Position numbers and translations under genes: made by a program | Shown here: one piece after another, positions 32,925 through 45,224 of the stretch | Position numbering within the stretch: the stretch's first letter is position 1 | Layout of the letters: each line of letters starts with the position of its first letter | Assembly (NCBI GenBank): GCA_032158295.1 | Contig: CM063251.1 | Coordinates: 19,345,425 to 19,409,424 of the forward strand | Reading direction: 5' to 3' | Length of the DNA: 64,000 bases | DNA from: Pycnopodia helianthoides | Lineage: Eukaryota; Echinodermata; Asteroidea; Forcipulatida; Asteriidae | The notes under the pieces: generated by a model | The model's input: only the letters and a program-made list of their open reading frames with translations | Database searches by the model: none | What the model was told of the DNA's origin: nothing

Positions 32925-35786
32925 AGGTGTAGATACTTTTCTATACTAAGATCGCGTTGTGCAAATTTGAAAAGTATACTCATCGTGTGCCCGGAAAAAA
33001 GGGCGCAATAAATTAGTATGGAAAGAAAACTGAGTGTGGAAGGTTACATTCTGCATGGGAATGGGAAAACATGTTTTTGGGGTAATTCAAGGAACACAAA
33101 ATGTAACAGTAATGCTATATTTTTTTTGTCAGGAGCCATTATTTTGCTTAATACGACCTTTCGTTACTGGAAAAAGTACTCTGTGTGCCTGGCAGAATGG
33201 CGTTGAGCCTTTTGCCGCTCCTTCCTGGCACATGGCGATACAGGGAAAGTTTGCTTATTATAGGGAAAAAGTTAGGGAAAGTTGTTTTAACTAATTTCCT
33301 TCCTTTCACTTTTGCGGACCCGGGTGTTATCTCGCCTCAGTCTCGGTTTCCAGTCCCAATGTGTTCTGATCACGTGGGTTTTCCCTACTTGGTACCTTTA
33401 AGTCTAACAGTGCCGTCGCTTTTTTTTTTATTCATTACACGAAAGAGTTCGCATAAATATAGGCTAATAATTAAAACATAAACATGTCTAAGGTCATGTA
33501 CTTCAATGTGTCTGTAATATACTTTATTTTTAAGAGAAAATATTTAGAAGTTATAACTGTCCCCTGTCCCCTGCGATGTTGATGTTGTCTTGGCCGATAG
33601 TTTGGCACCGTTCAATGGGACGTCTGTGCGGTACTGTAAGCCCCAAACGCATGTAGCCCAGATACTGCACCTTTAACAGTGCACTGATCCTTCGGGTATT
33701 GGGTTAGGTTACATTTAGGTTGGGGGCTACATTAAAAGTCTGGCTAGTAGTTTGAATATATTTATGTTATTTGTTTCTTAGACGATTCAAGGACAAAAAT
33801 CAACTGTCAAAACTCTCACGGTTTTGTGGCCGTTGAGCTACCATTACATTTTTGTATACGGATGCATTTACTGACTTTTTTAAAAGTTTTTTTTTTAATA
33901 GTAAAGCTTCTTTAACTAAGAATGAAAAAATAGTTCAGAGAAGAAATGCAGGGGGAATTTATTTTCCTAGAACTGACAGATGATGTGTGCCGAGCTTGAA
34001 TCTGATAAAAGCGTGCTAAACACACCTTGAGCCTTTTTTTTATTAGCATGACACCATTGGATGACGTCAGCAAATTTGCGTAATGAGGTCACCGTCCTCA
34101 GATTTTTCTATATCGTGGAATTCAAACTATTAGATTGTGCACATCCCTTTTATAATGACCTACAAAAAGCTAAAAGGGTGAAAGAAAATCTGATCCGGAT
34201 CGAGAGGGAGGTTTGAGTTCTCTGCGGGTGCTGCACGGAGCGAATTCCTAATTAAATCTAGAGGGGATTAGCTGAAGATAGAGGAGGAGGGGGATGTTAT
34301 CTAGATGCATAACTATGAGACAGCGGGCTAAATAGGACTGTCAAGAACACACTTGCTCTGTGATCTGTGCCGAACCACATCAACGTTGGATGCGCCAGTG
34401 GCAGGTTCAGGAGTCGGCCACGTTCTCCTTTTCCCCAAGAAGAAAATATAAAAAGATTAGGAAGGAACGCAGAGAGAACGTAAAATGGCTACTGGTAGAC
34501 GCTCGAGCGGGAATACTGAACATTCTAACGGAGAATTGCAGAATTAAAACAAGCGGTAACTTGAGGTAACTAGAGGTTGAAACGCGGATAACCCCGGATA
34601 ACCCTGCATAAAGCAGCAGCACCCTTGTGTTAGTTTACAACTGGGGAAATGTATTGTGCTAACTTTCACTACCCTAATACTAACTTTGTATCTACAATAG
34701 TAATTTTGTAAATATTGTCTTTGACCTATTATAATAATGTGGTGACTGAATGAACCTTGGCCTTTGAACTTTAAGCATGAGGTTGAACAAGAAGGATGAA
34801 ATGACCGGAACAAACTGATGACGGTCCTTCTCGTAAAACTAGATGCATCATGGTTTGTACTTGGCGGTGATAAGCTATGTTTGTTTAGATAGTGAAGTTG
34901 GCTAGTTTGCACTGAAACAACAAAATCTTTCAATCTTTCGACTGTCGTAAACAAAACAAAATTTACTGTGATTGGACCTTCTACGTTCTAAGAGGGAGAG
35001 AGAGAAATAGCCACCCGATGCCGCGCTTTAATTGTCAAAAATTTGAGACTTATTATCGATTCTCGTACGACGGGCTCAGCTCAAAGGAAAATTGTAAGAA
35101 AAAATATATTCCCAATAAATGATCATACTAAGTTTCCCATAGTCTAGAGTGTGGGACAGGTTTAATTGGGTTTGACCTAGCTTGGTCATCTAGGAGAGGT
35201 TTACCCTCTATTGTAGTGGTATAGATGATCGGCTGATTGACGAAGAGAGGACAGTTTTTATAAATTACTTCAACTCACAGAGGCAGATGGTCTGAGCTTG
35301 AGTGGTGCTTATTCCATGAAGGTTTGGACATAACACACAAATAATATCAGTACATATAAATACATATATATATACATTTATCAATATAATACACAGATAT
35401 AGGAGTTCATTTACACAGAATTAAAAAAATTAAATTAATTATGGTAAAATAATATCAATGTGAAAGCTCACTGATTATTACGTCTACACCGGTACCAAAC
35501 TTAAGACTGAAATACTAAAGACTGGAAAGTAGCATTTGAGAGTTAAGCCCGGTATGGACGTGCACGAAATCCCGGAAAAAGCAAAAACTGTTTTTCATTG
35601 TTGTTGGTTTTTTTTTTTTTTACTAAGACAGGATCACCTAATTTGATTAATTTTCACTGATATTTGTAATGATAATATTTTTAAAAACAAAAGGATGGAT
35701 CCAAATTTTATAACTTAAACTTTTTCGACAAGTATCTGCAAACAATTAGTGAATAAAACTGAAACATGAGAGACCCTTGCCTTAAA
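32925..35786. other. Gene-poor stretch, nothing firmly recognised
   Basis: Contains CAAACGCATGTAGCCCAG at about 33648 and, inverted, TTAGGTTGGGGGCTACATT at 33715-33733, echoing the 45-bp array at 55553. An open frame at 34360-34569 (69 codons) has no recognised domain. Poly-T at 35610-35621 and (TA)n near 35363-35375. Confidence 0.4.
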
Positions 35787-36010
35787 TCCTAACCCTAATA
35801 ATAAACTTTAACCCTAACCCTAGCTCTAGCCCTAACCTTAACCCTAACCCTAGCTCTAACCCTAACCTTAACCCTAACCCTAGCTCTAGTCCTAACCTTA
35901 GCCCTAACCCTAGCTCTAGCCCTAGCTCTAGCCTTAACCTTAGCCCCGACCCTAGCTCTAACTCTAGTTCTTACCCGACCCAGCTCCGACCCTAACCTTA
36001 CCCCTGGCCC
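35787..36010. repeat. Telomere-like CCCTAA/CCTTAA array, degenerate
   Basis: About 220 bp of TAACCCTAACC, TAGCTCTAGCCCTAACC and related hexamers. CCCTAA is the complement of the TTAGGG telomere repeat used by most animals including echinoderms. Interspersed TAGCTC hexamers show it is an interstitial, diverged tract. A minus-strand open frame (Arg/Val rich) is a by-product. Confidence 0.9.
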
Positions 36011-37429
36011 CATCTCTTTGGTTTTACCCTCATACCAATGTGTAACAACTATTGTTTACTCATTGGATTCCGGGTCCGATTGGGAGAAATACCGTCACGG
36101 AAATCAGTGGAATTCGAACCAATAACCACCGCATTGTAAGAGCACATATCTTAACCACTTACCATTAACTTATAGCAACATCCCATGGAAATGTGTATAT
36201 CGCCAAATTCAACCCAATTGGTATAAGTAGTCCATGCTAAATTAAGCCATTCATAGCACTTAAAAAAGACACAGCACACAAGTACGCAAAAAGGTCCTTA
36301 ATAATCAAATTACTTATTACTTATTTTTTACGCACCATCTTGAACCCCCGTCCATTATGATAATGTATCTCAATAATAATAGATGCGTTTGTACGTGGCC
36401 TTTATACATCATACAATGGGAATGCAATTCACTCAGCGAGTGACATTTAATTAGAAGCACGTTAATTACATTGATTTTAAATTGCCCCGACCTCAACTAT
36501 GGATTTTTTTTGTATTTTTGTTTTTGTGTTCATGTGGTTGCCGACAATTATTCGAACATTAATACATTGTTAAACTATGCTTTGAAGTTCCGGCGGTTGT
36601 TTTTAACAATTGGCAATGTAAGGGTGGCCGGAACTATCGGTTCCGGATTGGGAGTTCATACAAGTTGTCGCCTTTTAGCAAACGTAAAAGTTAACTATGT
36701 AATGATGCATGGTTGCCATTTTGACTTCTCTAAGTCCACCACCTTTATTTTTGCCAGTGTAGTCGGTACAACGGTTGTATTTAACAATTCAATGTCTAAG
36801 AAAAAGAAGAAGAAGAAGAAGACGAAGAAGAAAAAGAAGAAGAAGAAGACAACTTTTTTTTTTGACTTTTCAATGACATATTTATTTCAAGACAGATGAA
36901 ACCACTTCAAGTTGTTTACAAAATTACAAGGTAATTTCGGGGAGAATAATAAACTGAGAGAGCAACATACAAGATAAAAAGAAATGATGGTGGTATCCCT
37001 CGCAAGGGAGAGACAAAAACCCACGCCCACCCCCCTCCAACCAAGCTAGGTGTCTCAAGGAGCCAGACACTCTTTGGACGTGGTAGAAACCTTACACTCT
37101 AAAGGAGCATCGACCTCGGAATGTAAGACTCCTTCGACACCATAAAAACTGATCAAAGGGAGGAACGAACACGAATCCTACCTCCCCTCGCGAAAGACAC
37201 AAAATTAAAACGAGACGAAGAAGAAGAAAATGAAGAAGAAAACAATCTCGTCGAAAACCACTTGTATTCATTCCTTTGTTTTGAATGGCCTGCCAGATTT
37301 GAGCTTGACATCTTTTAGACGGACTCGTTTCTCAGAGCGATCGGTACCATTATTAGTGGGCTTTGAAATTGCAAATTGAAGACTCCCCCCCCCTCAATAA
37401 TCACCTAAAATAGACGTGTTCCAATATTT
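36011..37429. other. Gene-poor stretch with (AAG)n
   Basis: (AAG)n occurs at 36798-36849 and 37216-37241. A 142-codon frame at 36471-36899 runs into the (AAG)n as poly-Lys and has no recognised domain. GGAACTATCGGTTCCGG at 36627 echoes GGACCATCGGTTCCGG at 19297. Confidence 0.4.
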
Positions 37430-37796
37430 TTACAGGCAATAGACACTATTGGTAATTACTCAAAATAATTGTTAGCATAAAAACTTACTTGGTAACGAGT
37501 AATGGAGAGCTGTTGATAGTATAAAACATTGTGAGAAACGGCTCCCTCTGAAGAAACAGAGTTTTTGAGAAAGAAGTCATTTCTCAGTAAATATTTGAAT
37601 TGATTTTGCGAAATCAAGCATCTGAAAGCAAACAACTTCGTGTGACAAGGGTGTTTTTTCTTCCATTATTATTTCGCAACTTCGACGACCAATTGAGTTC
37701 AAATTTTAACAGGTTTGTTGTTTTGTGCATATGTTGAGATACACCAAGTGAGAAGACTGGTCTTTGACAATTACCAAAGGTGTCCAGTGCCTTTAA
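37430..37796 (-). repeat. TTAA-bounded MITE, family B copy 6
   Basis: Right end GTGTCCAGTGCCTTTAA is intact; the left end is decayed (TTTACAGGCAATAGACAC). The central hairpin has lost its GAGACCTC arms. Confidence 0.85.
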
Positions 37797-39114
37797 ATTC
37801 CGAAGTAGCTTCACCCGTTGGCTAAAAAAAATCCTTTGAAATGTGTGGGTAATATTACCTTTGACCCGATATAGACATTGCTATTTAGGACTAGTCTCCA
37901 ATATAGACGTTTACCCGAGCCACTTGACCGCTCAGCCTCATACACTCGCTTTCCCAGCGGCGCTTTGCAGACATTGTGTATAATAGCACGATTGCGTCCT
38001 ATCATTACCGGACTATTTGCCACCGTACTCCGATTATTAAAACGAAGAAGAAGCTAATGACGATGTAACGAAGAAGAGTACAAGAGTTAAAAAAAAAAAA
38101 AAAAATCGCCAAGACGCGCTCGATCACCATACCCGAAAAGAAGAAGAAGAAAACAAAAAAAGTCACCAGGAGGAATCGGTATTGGCTTCTGTTGCTAGGG
38201 TCGGGCACGGCTCGTTGCAGACGGGGCCCCGTATAGCATGTCGCGTGTTGGCTTGGTTTACCACTTCCGATCCAACCTATCCCAGAGGCACGTACTTGAT
38301 TGCTTGAGCGAACCACGGGGTTTTCTTTTAACCACACGTCTCATGTATAGAGCCACTCAAGTGTCTTGCTCTTATGCTCCGCAGATGACTCGAAGGGATC
38401 GAGGGGGAGAAGAAGAAGAAGAAGAAGAAGAAGAATAAGAAGAAGAAGAAGAAGCAGAAAAAACTGTGTCAAGTTGTTCAACGTTAGAAGCTCAAGGATA
38501 ATGAAAGGTGGTTTTGGAACAGCGATTCACGCAAACAAGACTGGTGCCCGCTAGTTATCGGCTGGTAATTACAGGATGAGCATCGGTTGTGTTAGGATGT
38601 GTTCATTTAAAACTTAAATGAAGAAACTATACAAAGACATCAGGTTCGGATGAGGTAGATAGGCAGTTAAATACAACACGGTCACAAAACAAAATCACAG
38701 ACCGGTTTTTTAATTTGTTAAATCTTCATCGAGGAATACTGAACGGTAAAAGTAGACATTTTAATGACGTTAAAACACTGGAAAATTGATTTACAGAATG
38801 TTTATTAATCAATATTTTCGTGTGGGGAGGAATGATATTAACGGGCCGTCTGTCAGACAGGTTATTGAATAATTGAATAATGGCGTTTTCGATACGACGT
38901 GGGTGGGTTTTTAAAAGTAACGACTCGGCATTGATACGTCATCATTATCTCGTCATCATTTTGCAGGTCTTTGACTACCGCCGGAAGTCAATTTGAGAAA
39001 ACTATTTAAATACACTGTTCTGAATGGGAGCTTGCTAGGAAAGGAAAGTGACGCAATTGGGAAATCAAATGACATTGTTCCACTTACAAAAAATGTTTGA
39101 ATGTGGCCCGGGTG
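37797..39114. other. Gene-poor stretch with (AAG)n blocks
   Basis: (AAG)n-like runs at 38041-38080, 38137-38152 and 38408-38456 and a poly-A at 38090-38105. The Glu/Arg-rich frames here follow the triplets. No gene. Confidence 0.5.
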
Positions 39115-39491
39115 TTAAAGGGGACACGTTGACTTGGATTGGGCGCTTTGGGCTATAAACACCGTTTGAAAAACACCACACAATTAATACGGTTAGAAAG
39201 ATGTTTTAAAATTAGAATATAACGATCCACACAAATATGCCTCGAAAATGTGTGGTTTTCCTTTTACAACATGAACTAACATTTTGTGGAGTTAAACAAA
39301 TTTGGTTCTGCAAAATGGCGGACCGTGTTAGTTCACTTAAAAGGAAAACCAAACAATTTCGGGGCACATTTTTGTGGATCATTATATTCTACTTTTAAAA
39401 CATCGTTCCAATCGTATTCATTTCACAACAAATGCTTTCAGACGCTTCTTATAGCCCAAATCGCCCAATCAAAGGCAACGTGTTCCTTTAA
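39115..39491. repeat. TTAA-bounded MITE, family G
   Basis: 377 bp with inverted ends TTAAAGGGGACACGTTG and CAACGTGTTCCTTTAA that continue inward through GATTGGGCG and TTTGGGCTATA (about 45 bp with a few mismatches). TTAA on both sides. Confidence 0.9.
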
Positions 39492-39524
39492 TGTAGCCGA
39501 ACCTTAACTGTAATCCGAACCGGT

Positions 39525-39819
39525 GCAACCTCGTCCCCAGGGTGTGTCGAGCAGTACCCTGGTATTGGATCATTTGCATATCCAACATTTTTGGATACGT
39601 ATGCAAATTAGAATAGTCTGGCTCCTTTTCGAAATTCACATTTTCGTCATGGTCTCGTGGTCCGATACCAGACTTAATAGCCATTGGTTGCCGGTCGGCT
39701 GTTTTGACAAAGGTTAACATTTGGTTTTGTCCAATCAGGGTCCAAGTAAGGAGTTTCCCTCCCAGGGTTTACTATTGTAAACATGGTTGGAAACAAAGTA
39801 AACCATGGGGACGAGGTTG
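39525..39819. repeat. MITE with an 8-bp target duplication
   Basis: GAACCGGT occurs directly at 39517-39524 and 39820-39827. Between them the element begins GCAACCTCGTCCCCAGGGT and ends ACCATGGGGACGAGGTTG, imperfect inverted ends. Eight-bp duplications fit hAT, P or Merlin-type transposases. Confidence 0.85.
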
Positions 39820-39827
39820 GAACCGGT

Positions 39828-41272
39828 ACTGTTGAATGGGCTTGCAGGCACATTCCTCTACCTATATATTTTAAGGAACATGGTTTCGGTTAAATGTTCA
39901 TGTCGCACAAAAGTTTGATTAGTGGAAGGGTACCGGTAAACAGTGTCAAAAGCAGATGGGAGGAGGATCTGTCAGCCTGAAGGGACATGACAGGGTGAAA
40001 CATGCTAAATGCCGTGGGAGTTAGCAACTGTTCATGTTCGGAAACAATGTAACCATCCCAAGCAAACAGCTTTTACACCCACTGTGGAATATCATTTTTT
40101 TTCTTGACAATAGTATCCATCATTCAACCATGCATATTAAATCCCATCACTTCAGCGACACCATAGGGAATACGTCGTCACTTGAACAGTGTTTTCACAC
40201 GAGTTAGAAAAGTCCGTGTTGTTTAGTGAGAAAACGGGCGCGAACAACTTTACTCTCGCAGTTTTTCAGAAATTAATTAGCTGTGTGGTGGTAACAGTTC
40301 TCATTGGAACATTTTTTTAAAACAGTGTTTGATCGTTGGTTGTAGGTGCAACACCCTGACCGAGGACCAGGCTATTTGGCGGCTCAACTGGAGCATACAA
40401 ATACAACTTCTTTTGCAATCAACACTCTCCGACCAGACATGTCACTCCGTTCACAGATAGCACATGAGACTGAGGCTGGTCAATTAAGTAATGTTTTCTA
40501 ACGCCTCTCTTGTCGAGCCGAGTTTCCGGCAGCTCGTCTAAAGTGGTATTTGGACGAAGTCCCATTGCGTCGACCATATGCCAAGAGCCGAGCTAGATTA
40601 TCTGTTCCGTTGCTCTCTAACTGGTCCAGCAATACATAGGTAAGAGCTTTTACACCAAATGCAGGTAAACATTACGGAATATTTGAATATCCTACAAAAT
40701 TTCTATTGTATTGTGCTCAGTTAATTTTATGGCGTAATTGCCTAATTTACCAAGTCGCAGCAGATAGGCCCACGATACAACTAAACAGAGAAAACCCGTC
40801 AATAAGAACTGACCTCCGTTTCCGGTTATTTGTGAACAATTTAGGAATTTTGCCCAAACTGACGTTCATTTTAACGTTAAACTTTTGAAACGGTCGCAAA
40901 GTTCCGGGCTTGATTGGCAAATGGGGTTTCTTTAAGTATAAGCATCACCGTCCCAAGTTTTAATTTTTATTATTTCAATTTATTTGTATTATGAACAAAT
41001 TAGTATTGCATGTATAACAAAATGCTATGGGTATTTTTTATTTTCATTAAGAATGTGATGTAAAATTATATTTAAAATAGAAAGTCTAATTACACACAAA
41101 ACATTATAGTCTTCGTTCGAGTTGATTTCTCGATTTCGTTACGCGCAAGGAGTCTGTAAAGGGCTAATGTAATGTCGGTTACCGATCTTGATTCAGAAGT
41201 CTACTGAGCAAGGAACTGATGATGTTTTATGGGTAACAACCACGTGATAGGGGAAAAAGTATACGACCACGG
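39828..41272. other. Gene-poor stretch with one doubtful open segment
   Basis: GTTGGTTGTAG at 40335-40345 precedes a 51-codon open segment (40346-40501) of ordinary composition that ends in TAA, and a donor-like CATAGGTAAGAGC lies at 40635-40647. No domain recognised; chance is a fair explanation. Confidence 0.35.
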
Positions 41273-41620
41273 GACAGGTGTTCTGAAAAGAACAGGGGTT
41301 TTGAGAAGAACAGGTGTTCTGAGAAGAACAGGTGTTCTGAGAAGAACATAGGTTCTGAGAAGAACAGGTGTTATGGTAAGAACAGGTGTTCTGAGAAGAA
41401 CAGGTGTTCTGATAAGAACAGGTGTTCTGAGAAGAACAGGAGGTCTGGGAAGAACAGGTGTTCTAAGAAGAACAGAGGTTCTGAGAAGAACATAAGTTCT
41501 GAGAAGAACAGGTGTTCTGAGAAAAACAGAGGTTCTGAGAAGAATAGGCGTTCTGATAAGAAGAGGTGTTCTGTGAAGAACAGAGGTTTTGAGAAGAACA
41601 GGTGTTCTGAGAGAAACAGG
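41273..41620. repeat. 18-bp palindromic minisatellite, array 1
   Basis: About 19 units based on GAGAAGAACAGGTGTTCT, each containing the near-palindrome AGAACAGGTGTTCT. Variants swap GGTG for GAGG. A sister array lies at 42255-42686. Confidence 0.95.
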
Positions 41621-42254
41621 TCGCCCGCTCAGAACTATAAGGTCGTTATCGCAATTTTGGCCGAACTGAGTTTAAAAGCGTACCAATTAAACAAGAAATT
41701 AACTAACTACCAAGGGACCTTTTTTTCATTCCACATCATTTTTATTTCACTTATTTGCAATATTAATCGTTAAAAGGTCGTTAGCATGATAAGGACCTTT
41801 TGTTCGAGACGAGAAGCCCGCTGTTTAAATACAGTCGGCTGGGGGTGCATTGAGCGACCTTTTGACGTTCTTTTAAGTATGGATTCTGGAAAAAACTTTC
41901 AGCGACAAAAGGTCTTTTTGACCTTTTGTTGCACAAACATCTTAAGTATCTGCCTAATGCGTTATTGACAAAACGTCACAAACGGATAACGACCTTTTGC
42001 TAAAGATGGCACCTTCACTGTAAATAATGTACAAAAGGGCTGTGACCACAACGGTTGTTTTTTCTAGGGAAATAGCAAATTTTCAGCACAATTTTTGTGT
42101 TGTTGTTGAAATATCGACACAAATCTTCCCCCAAAATACATTCACGTTTTAGTTTACAGATTGTTTTATAATTTTTCCTTGACAACCAAATCTTCAAACT
42201 GGATTTTCAAAAAATCACAAAAACTCGATAAGGACCTTATGGCACTGAGGAAAC
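41621..42254. other. Spacer between the two 18-bp arrays
   Basis: AAGGTC/GACCTT motifs recur (for example AAGGTCGTTA, AAGGACCTTTTG, GGTCTTTTTGACCTTTTG, ACGACCTTTTGC, AAGGACCTTATG), suggesting a degraded interspersed repeat. No gene supported. Confidence 0.5.
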
Positions 42255-42686
42255 GAGGTGTTCTGGGAAGAACAGATGATCTGAGAAGAACAGCGGTTTT
42301 GAGAAGAACAGAGGTTCTGAGAAGAACAGGGGTTCGAACAGGTATTCTTAGAAGAACAGAGGTTCTGAGAAGAACAGGTGTTCTTAGAAGAACAGAGGTT
42401 CTGAGAAGAACTGAGGTTCTGAGAAGAACAGAGGTTCTGAGAAGAACAGGGGTTCTAAGAAGAACAGGGGTTCGAACAGGTATTCTTAGAAGAACATAGG
42501 TTCTGAGAAGAACAGGTGTTTTTAGAAGAACAGAGGTTCTGAGAAGAACTGAGGTTCTGAGAAGAACTGAGGTTCTGAGAAGAACAACGGTTCTGAGAAG
42601 AACAGGTGTTCTGAGAAGAACAGAGATTCTGAGAAGAACAGAGGTTCAGAGAAGAACAGGTGTTCTGGGAAGAACAGCGGTTCTGA
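42255..42686. repeat. 18-bp palindromic minisatellite, array 2
   Basis: About 24 units of the same 18-bp repeat as 41273-41620, including a shared higher-order block with GGGGTTCGAACAGGTATTCT at two places. The period is 6 codons, so LRRTEV-type and SEPLFF-type frames stay open on opposite strands. Confidence 0.95.
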
Positions 42687-43928
42687 TTTTATAGAGTCTG
42701 TACGTTTCAAACAGTGACCTAAACCCGTCGTCATGGATAACCCACGGAACAACTTTAAGTTGCGAAGACAAACCCAACACCGGAGTCCCTCAACAATTTT
42801 CGCTGCAAGTCACAGAAACGGAAATTTGTTTTTGAATTGCTTAATTAAAAGATAGAGGGCAGACCCAGTGGCGGTCCAGCCGTGAACTAATCCGCGGTTT
42901 GACTGGAGAGCAAAATACAGTTACATCGAGAACCACGTTGGCATAGTTTCTTTTGGAACGTAAACCTAGCACCAATTTCCGCTGCAAATTGAGTGGAGTT
43001 ATACTGTTATTGTTTTTCATACGGCGAGAGGGAAGGGTTAACAACGGTCAAATCCCTTGCATTCTTACAATTTATTTATTAAGTTTTTTTCTTCTACTTC
43101 TGGACAGTTATTTGATCCTTATTTAAAATGTTGTAGAGTATATATGAGGGGTAGTAGAGAGGGGAAGGTGTAATACTACACCTGGCGCTCCCACATAACT
43201 GTTATAACGCGGTACCAATTTACACCGGAGTTCGCATGATCCTTTTCATAGGGCAACCGTAGCTTTAAAAAAATAATACATATATACACAAAATGGCCGG
43301 GCCAACTCCCCGGTGAAGACGGAACTTAATCACGTTACTCTCATTTACGATTCTAAAACATTCGAATGGATGGGAAATAATTGAATTGGTAAAGAAACAC
43401 CGGCTGTGGGGGGACTGTATTGCACTGCCAGGGTTTGGACTCGTCTACTACTGTTTGGAAGGCTGTTAACCTCACCCGTGTTGGGTCGGCACCCCATATA
43501 GTCAATCCGAGCTACGGTTACACGAGAAGTTGCGCACTCGTGAAAAATTGGCACATCAGACGTCAGGCATAAATGACACGCGGTTTTCTTCACGATTTTG
43601 GGTGGAGATAGACGGAATAGATGTTGACATTCATTGACAGTAAATTGACGCTGAGTTTACCGTTGACTCTGTGACGACTGAATGCCCGAGCACGGTCTCC
43701 AGTTACGGGCAATATATTGATATAATTAACGGTTTTACACGCAAACATGTTGCTCTTCCGAGTTGGCAGAAGACTAGGCGCACTGCTGATTTGATTTTAT
43801 GTTTAAATTGATAAGTGCCTCCGCGGTTTTGTGTCGGTCGTCTTAAAGCGCGCACACCATGCTTTGCCATAATACTACAGCTTATCTCATTCGCATTACT
43901 TCGCAAAGGACAATTTTGACACGGAAAT
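42687..43928. other. Gene-poor stretch
   Basis: A minus-strand 82-codon frame (43345-43593) has ordinary composition and a donor-like ACGG/GTGAGG inside it, but no recognised domain or matching acceptor. Nothing else is supported. Confidence 0.35.
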
Positions 43929-44311
43929 TTAAGGGCAGTGGATACATTTGATTATTAATCAAGAAATACATACCATAAAAACTTACTTTGCAAGGAGCAC
44001 CTGAGAGCTGCTGATAGTATAAAACATTGTGAGAAACGACTCCCTTTGATGTAATGTAGTTTTTGAGAAGGACGTAATTCCTCACATATTTGAATCCGAG
44101 AAAGGCTTCAGGCATGAAGCCTTTCTCAGGCATTTGAAAGCTCACAATTCTCTGCGACGAGGGTGTCTTTTTTCCTTTCATTTTTTCTTGCAACTTTGAT
44201 GACCAATTGAGCCCAAATTTTCACAGGTTTGTCATGTTATGCATATGTTGGGATACACCAAGTGGCGATACTAGTCCTTGACAATTTCCAAAAGAATATC
44301 CCGCATTTGAA
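43929..44311 (-). repeat. TTAA-bounded MITE, family B copy 7 (B2 subtype)
   Basis: TTTAAGGGCAGTGGATAC at the left; the right end is decayed (ATATCCCGCATTTGA). The interior has the GAAAGGCTTCAGGCATGAAG hairpin and the core GATGACCAATTGAGCCC. Confidence 0.8.
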
Positions 44312-44677
44312 AACGTTGTTATTTTTTTGAAGTGAAGTTGAAATGTAGGTATTGTAAAGTATGCAGGTAGTAAACATTGAATTAATATGTAGCAATGAAT
44401 GCAGGTCCCTGTAATTGGAAACCAAACTGCAGGCATACCCCGGATCACGAATGAAATGTAGTTAAATTAATGTTCCTATCCGTAAATTGTTATCAATAAT
44501 ACATATTTGTTCAGTTAACAATTAGCCATTCTCATGAGATATGCTAATTACATTCACGCATGCGTACAGACATTGTATGCGCATTAGAGTTGTGCAGTAG
44601 GCAGACGCACAAACGCGTATGCGTCACGCAACCATCACCATACGAGAAGGTGAGATGTTCCCTCATTTTGCCCACCC
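44312..44677. other. Short spacer, nothing recognised
   Basis: The 5' half is AT-rich. From about 44560 GCGTATGCG-like and CGCACAA motifs appear, possibly the flank of the outer nested element. Confidence 0.4.
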
Positions 44678-44818
44678 GGGTCCAACTTCATGGCTCTGCT
44701 TACCGTAAGCAAAGAATCGGCGCGTACGGAAGCAGGGCATTCTGCGCTTACGTCAAGCGCATTTTCACAGGTCAGCAGGGAATGTTTAGCTCGTGTGCGT
44801 GCATACTCCACGTTTCCA

Positions 44819-44980
44819 GGGGTCGATTTCACAAAACTCTTCCTTACTTAAGACTAGTCCTAGGCAATGCTAAGAGATAGGACTAGTCCTAAGTACTGGC
44901 CCTAACTTAGGACTAGTCCTATCTCTTAGCATTGCCTAGGACTAGTCCTAAGTAAGGAAGAGTTTTGTGAAATCGACCCC
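44819..44980. repeat. 162-bp near-perfect palindromic MITE
   Basis: Arms start GGGGTCGATTTCACAAAACT and continue through CTTCCTTACTTA, GACTAGTCCTAGGCAATGC and TAAGAGATAGGACTAGTCC; the inverted arm is almost identical, with a loop of only about 14 bp. GACTAGTCC is itself palindromic. Similar GTCGATTTCACAAA elements are, from recall, common in marine invertebrates. Confidence 0.92.
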
Positions 44981-45027
44981 AGGTATTCTTCGCTTACACA
45001 GCTTGCGCAGAACTTCGGCGCTTGTCC

Positions 45028-45224
45028 AGGGCCCTATTTCATCAAGCTGTTCAGCAGAAAATAGTGCTTAACACATTTCTTTGCTAAGCAAAAAATGAGT
45101 GGGGTACCAGTCGCAACATTGTAAACTTTATGGAATGTTGGCTGGTAGCCAGTTTCTGGTAAGCAATATTTGTTGTGCTTGGCATTTTTTTTTATGCTTA
45201 CAGGCTTTATGAAATTTGGGCCCT
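45028..45224. repeat. 197-bp MITE with AGGGCCC ends
   Basis: AGGGCCCTATTTCATCAAGC at the left and ACAGGCTTTATGAAATTTGG then GCCCT at the right are inverted copies; inner blocks GCTTAAC/GTAAGC and CTGGTAGCCAG also pair. Confidence 0.85.

Noticed and set aside
36471..36899. 142-codon plus-strand frame
   Set aside because: Contains a poly-Lys block from (AAG)n and no recognised domain; upstream part is of chance-compatible length for this much AT-rich DNA.
41273..42686. Steroid receptor response elements
   Set aside because: Half-sites match AGAACA/TGTTCT but the spacer is two bases, not the three required, and invertebrate relevance is unknown.
42161..42752. LRRTEV-type and SEPLFF-type repeat proteins
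   Set aside because: Both strands of the 18-bp array are open for the same reason; not leucine-rich repeats in the protein-family sense.
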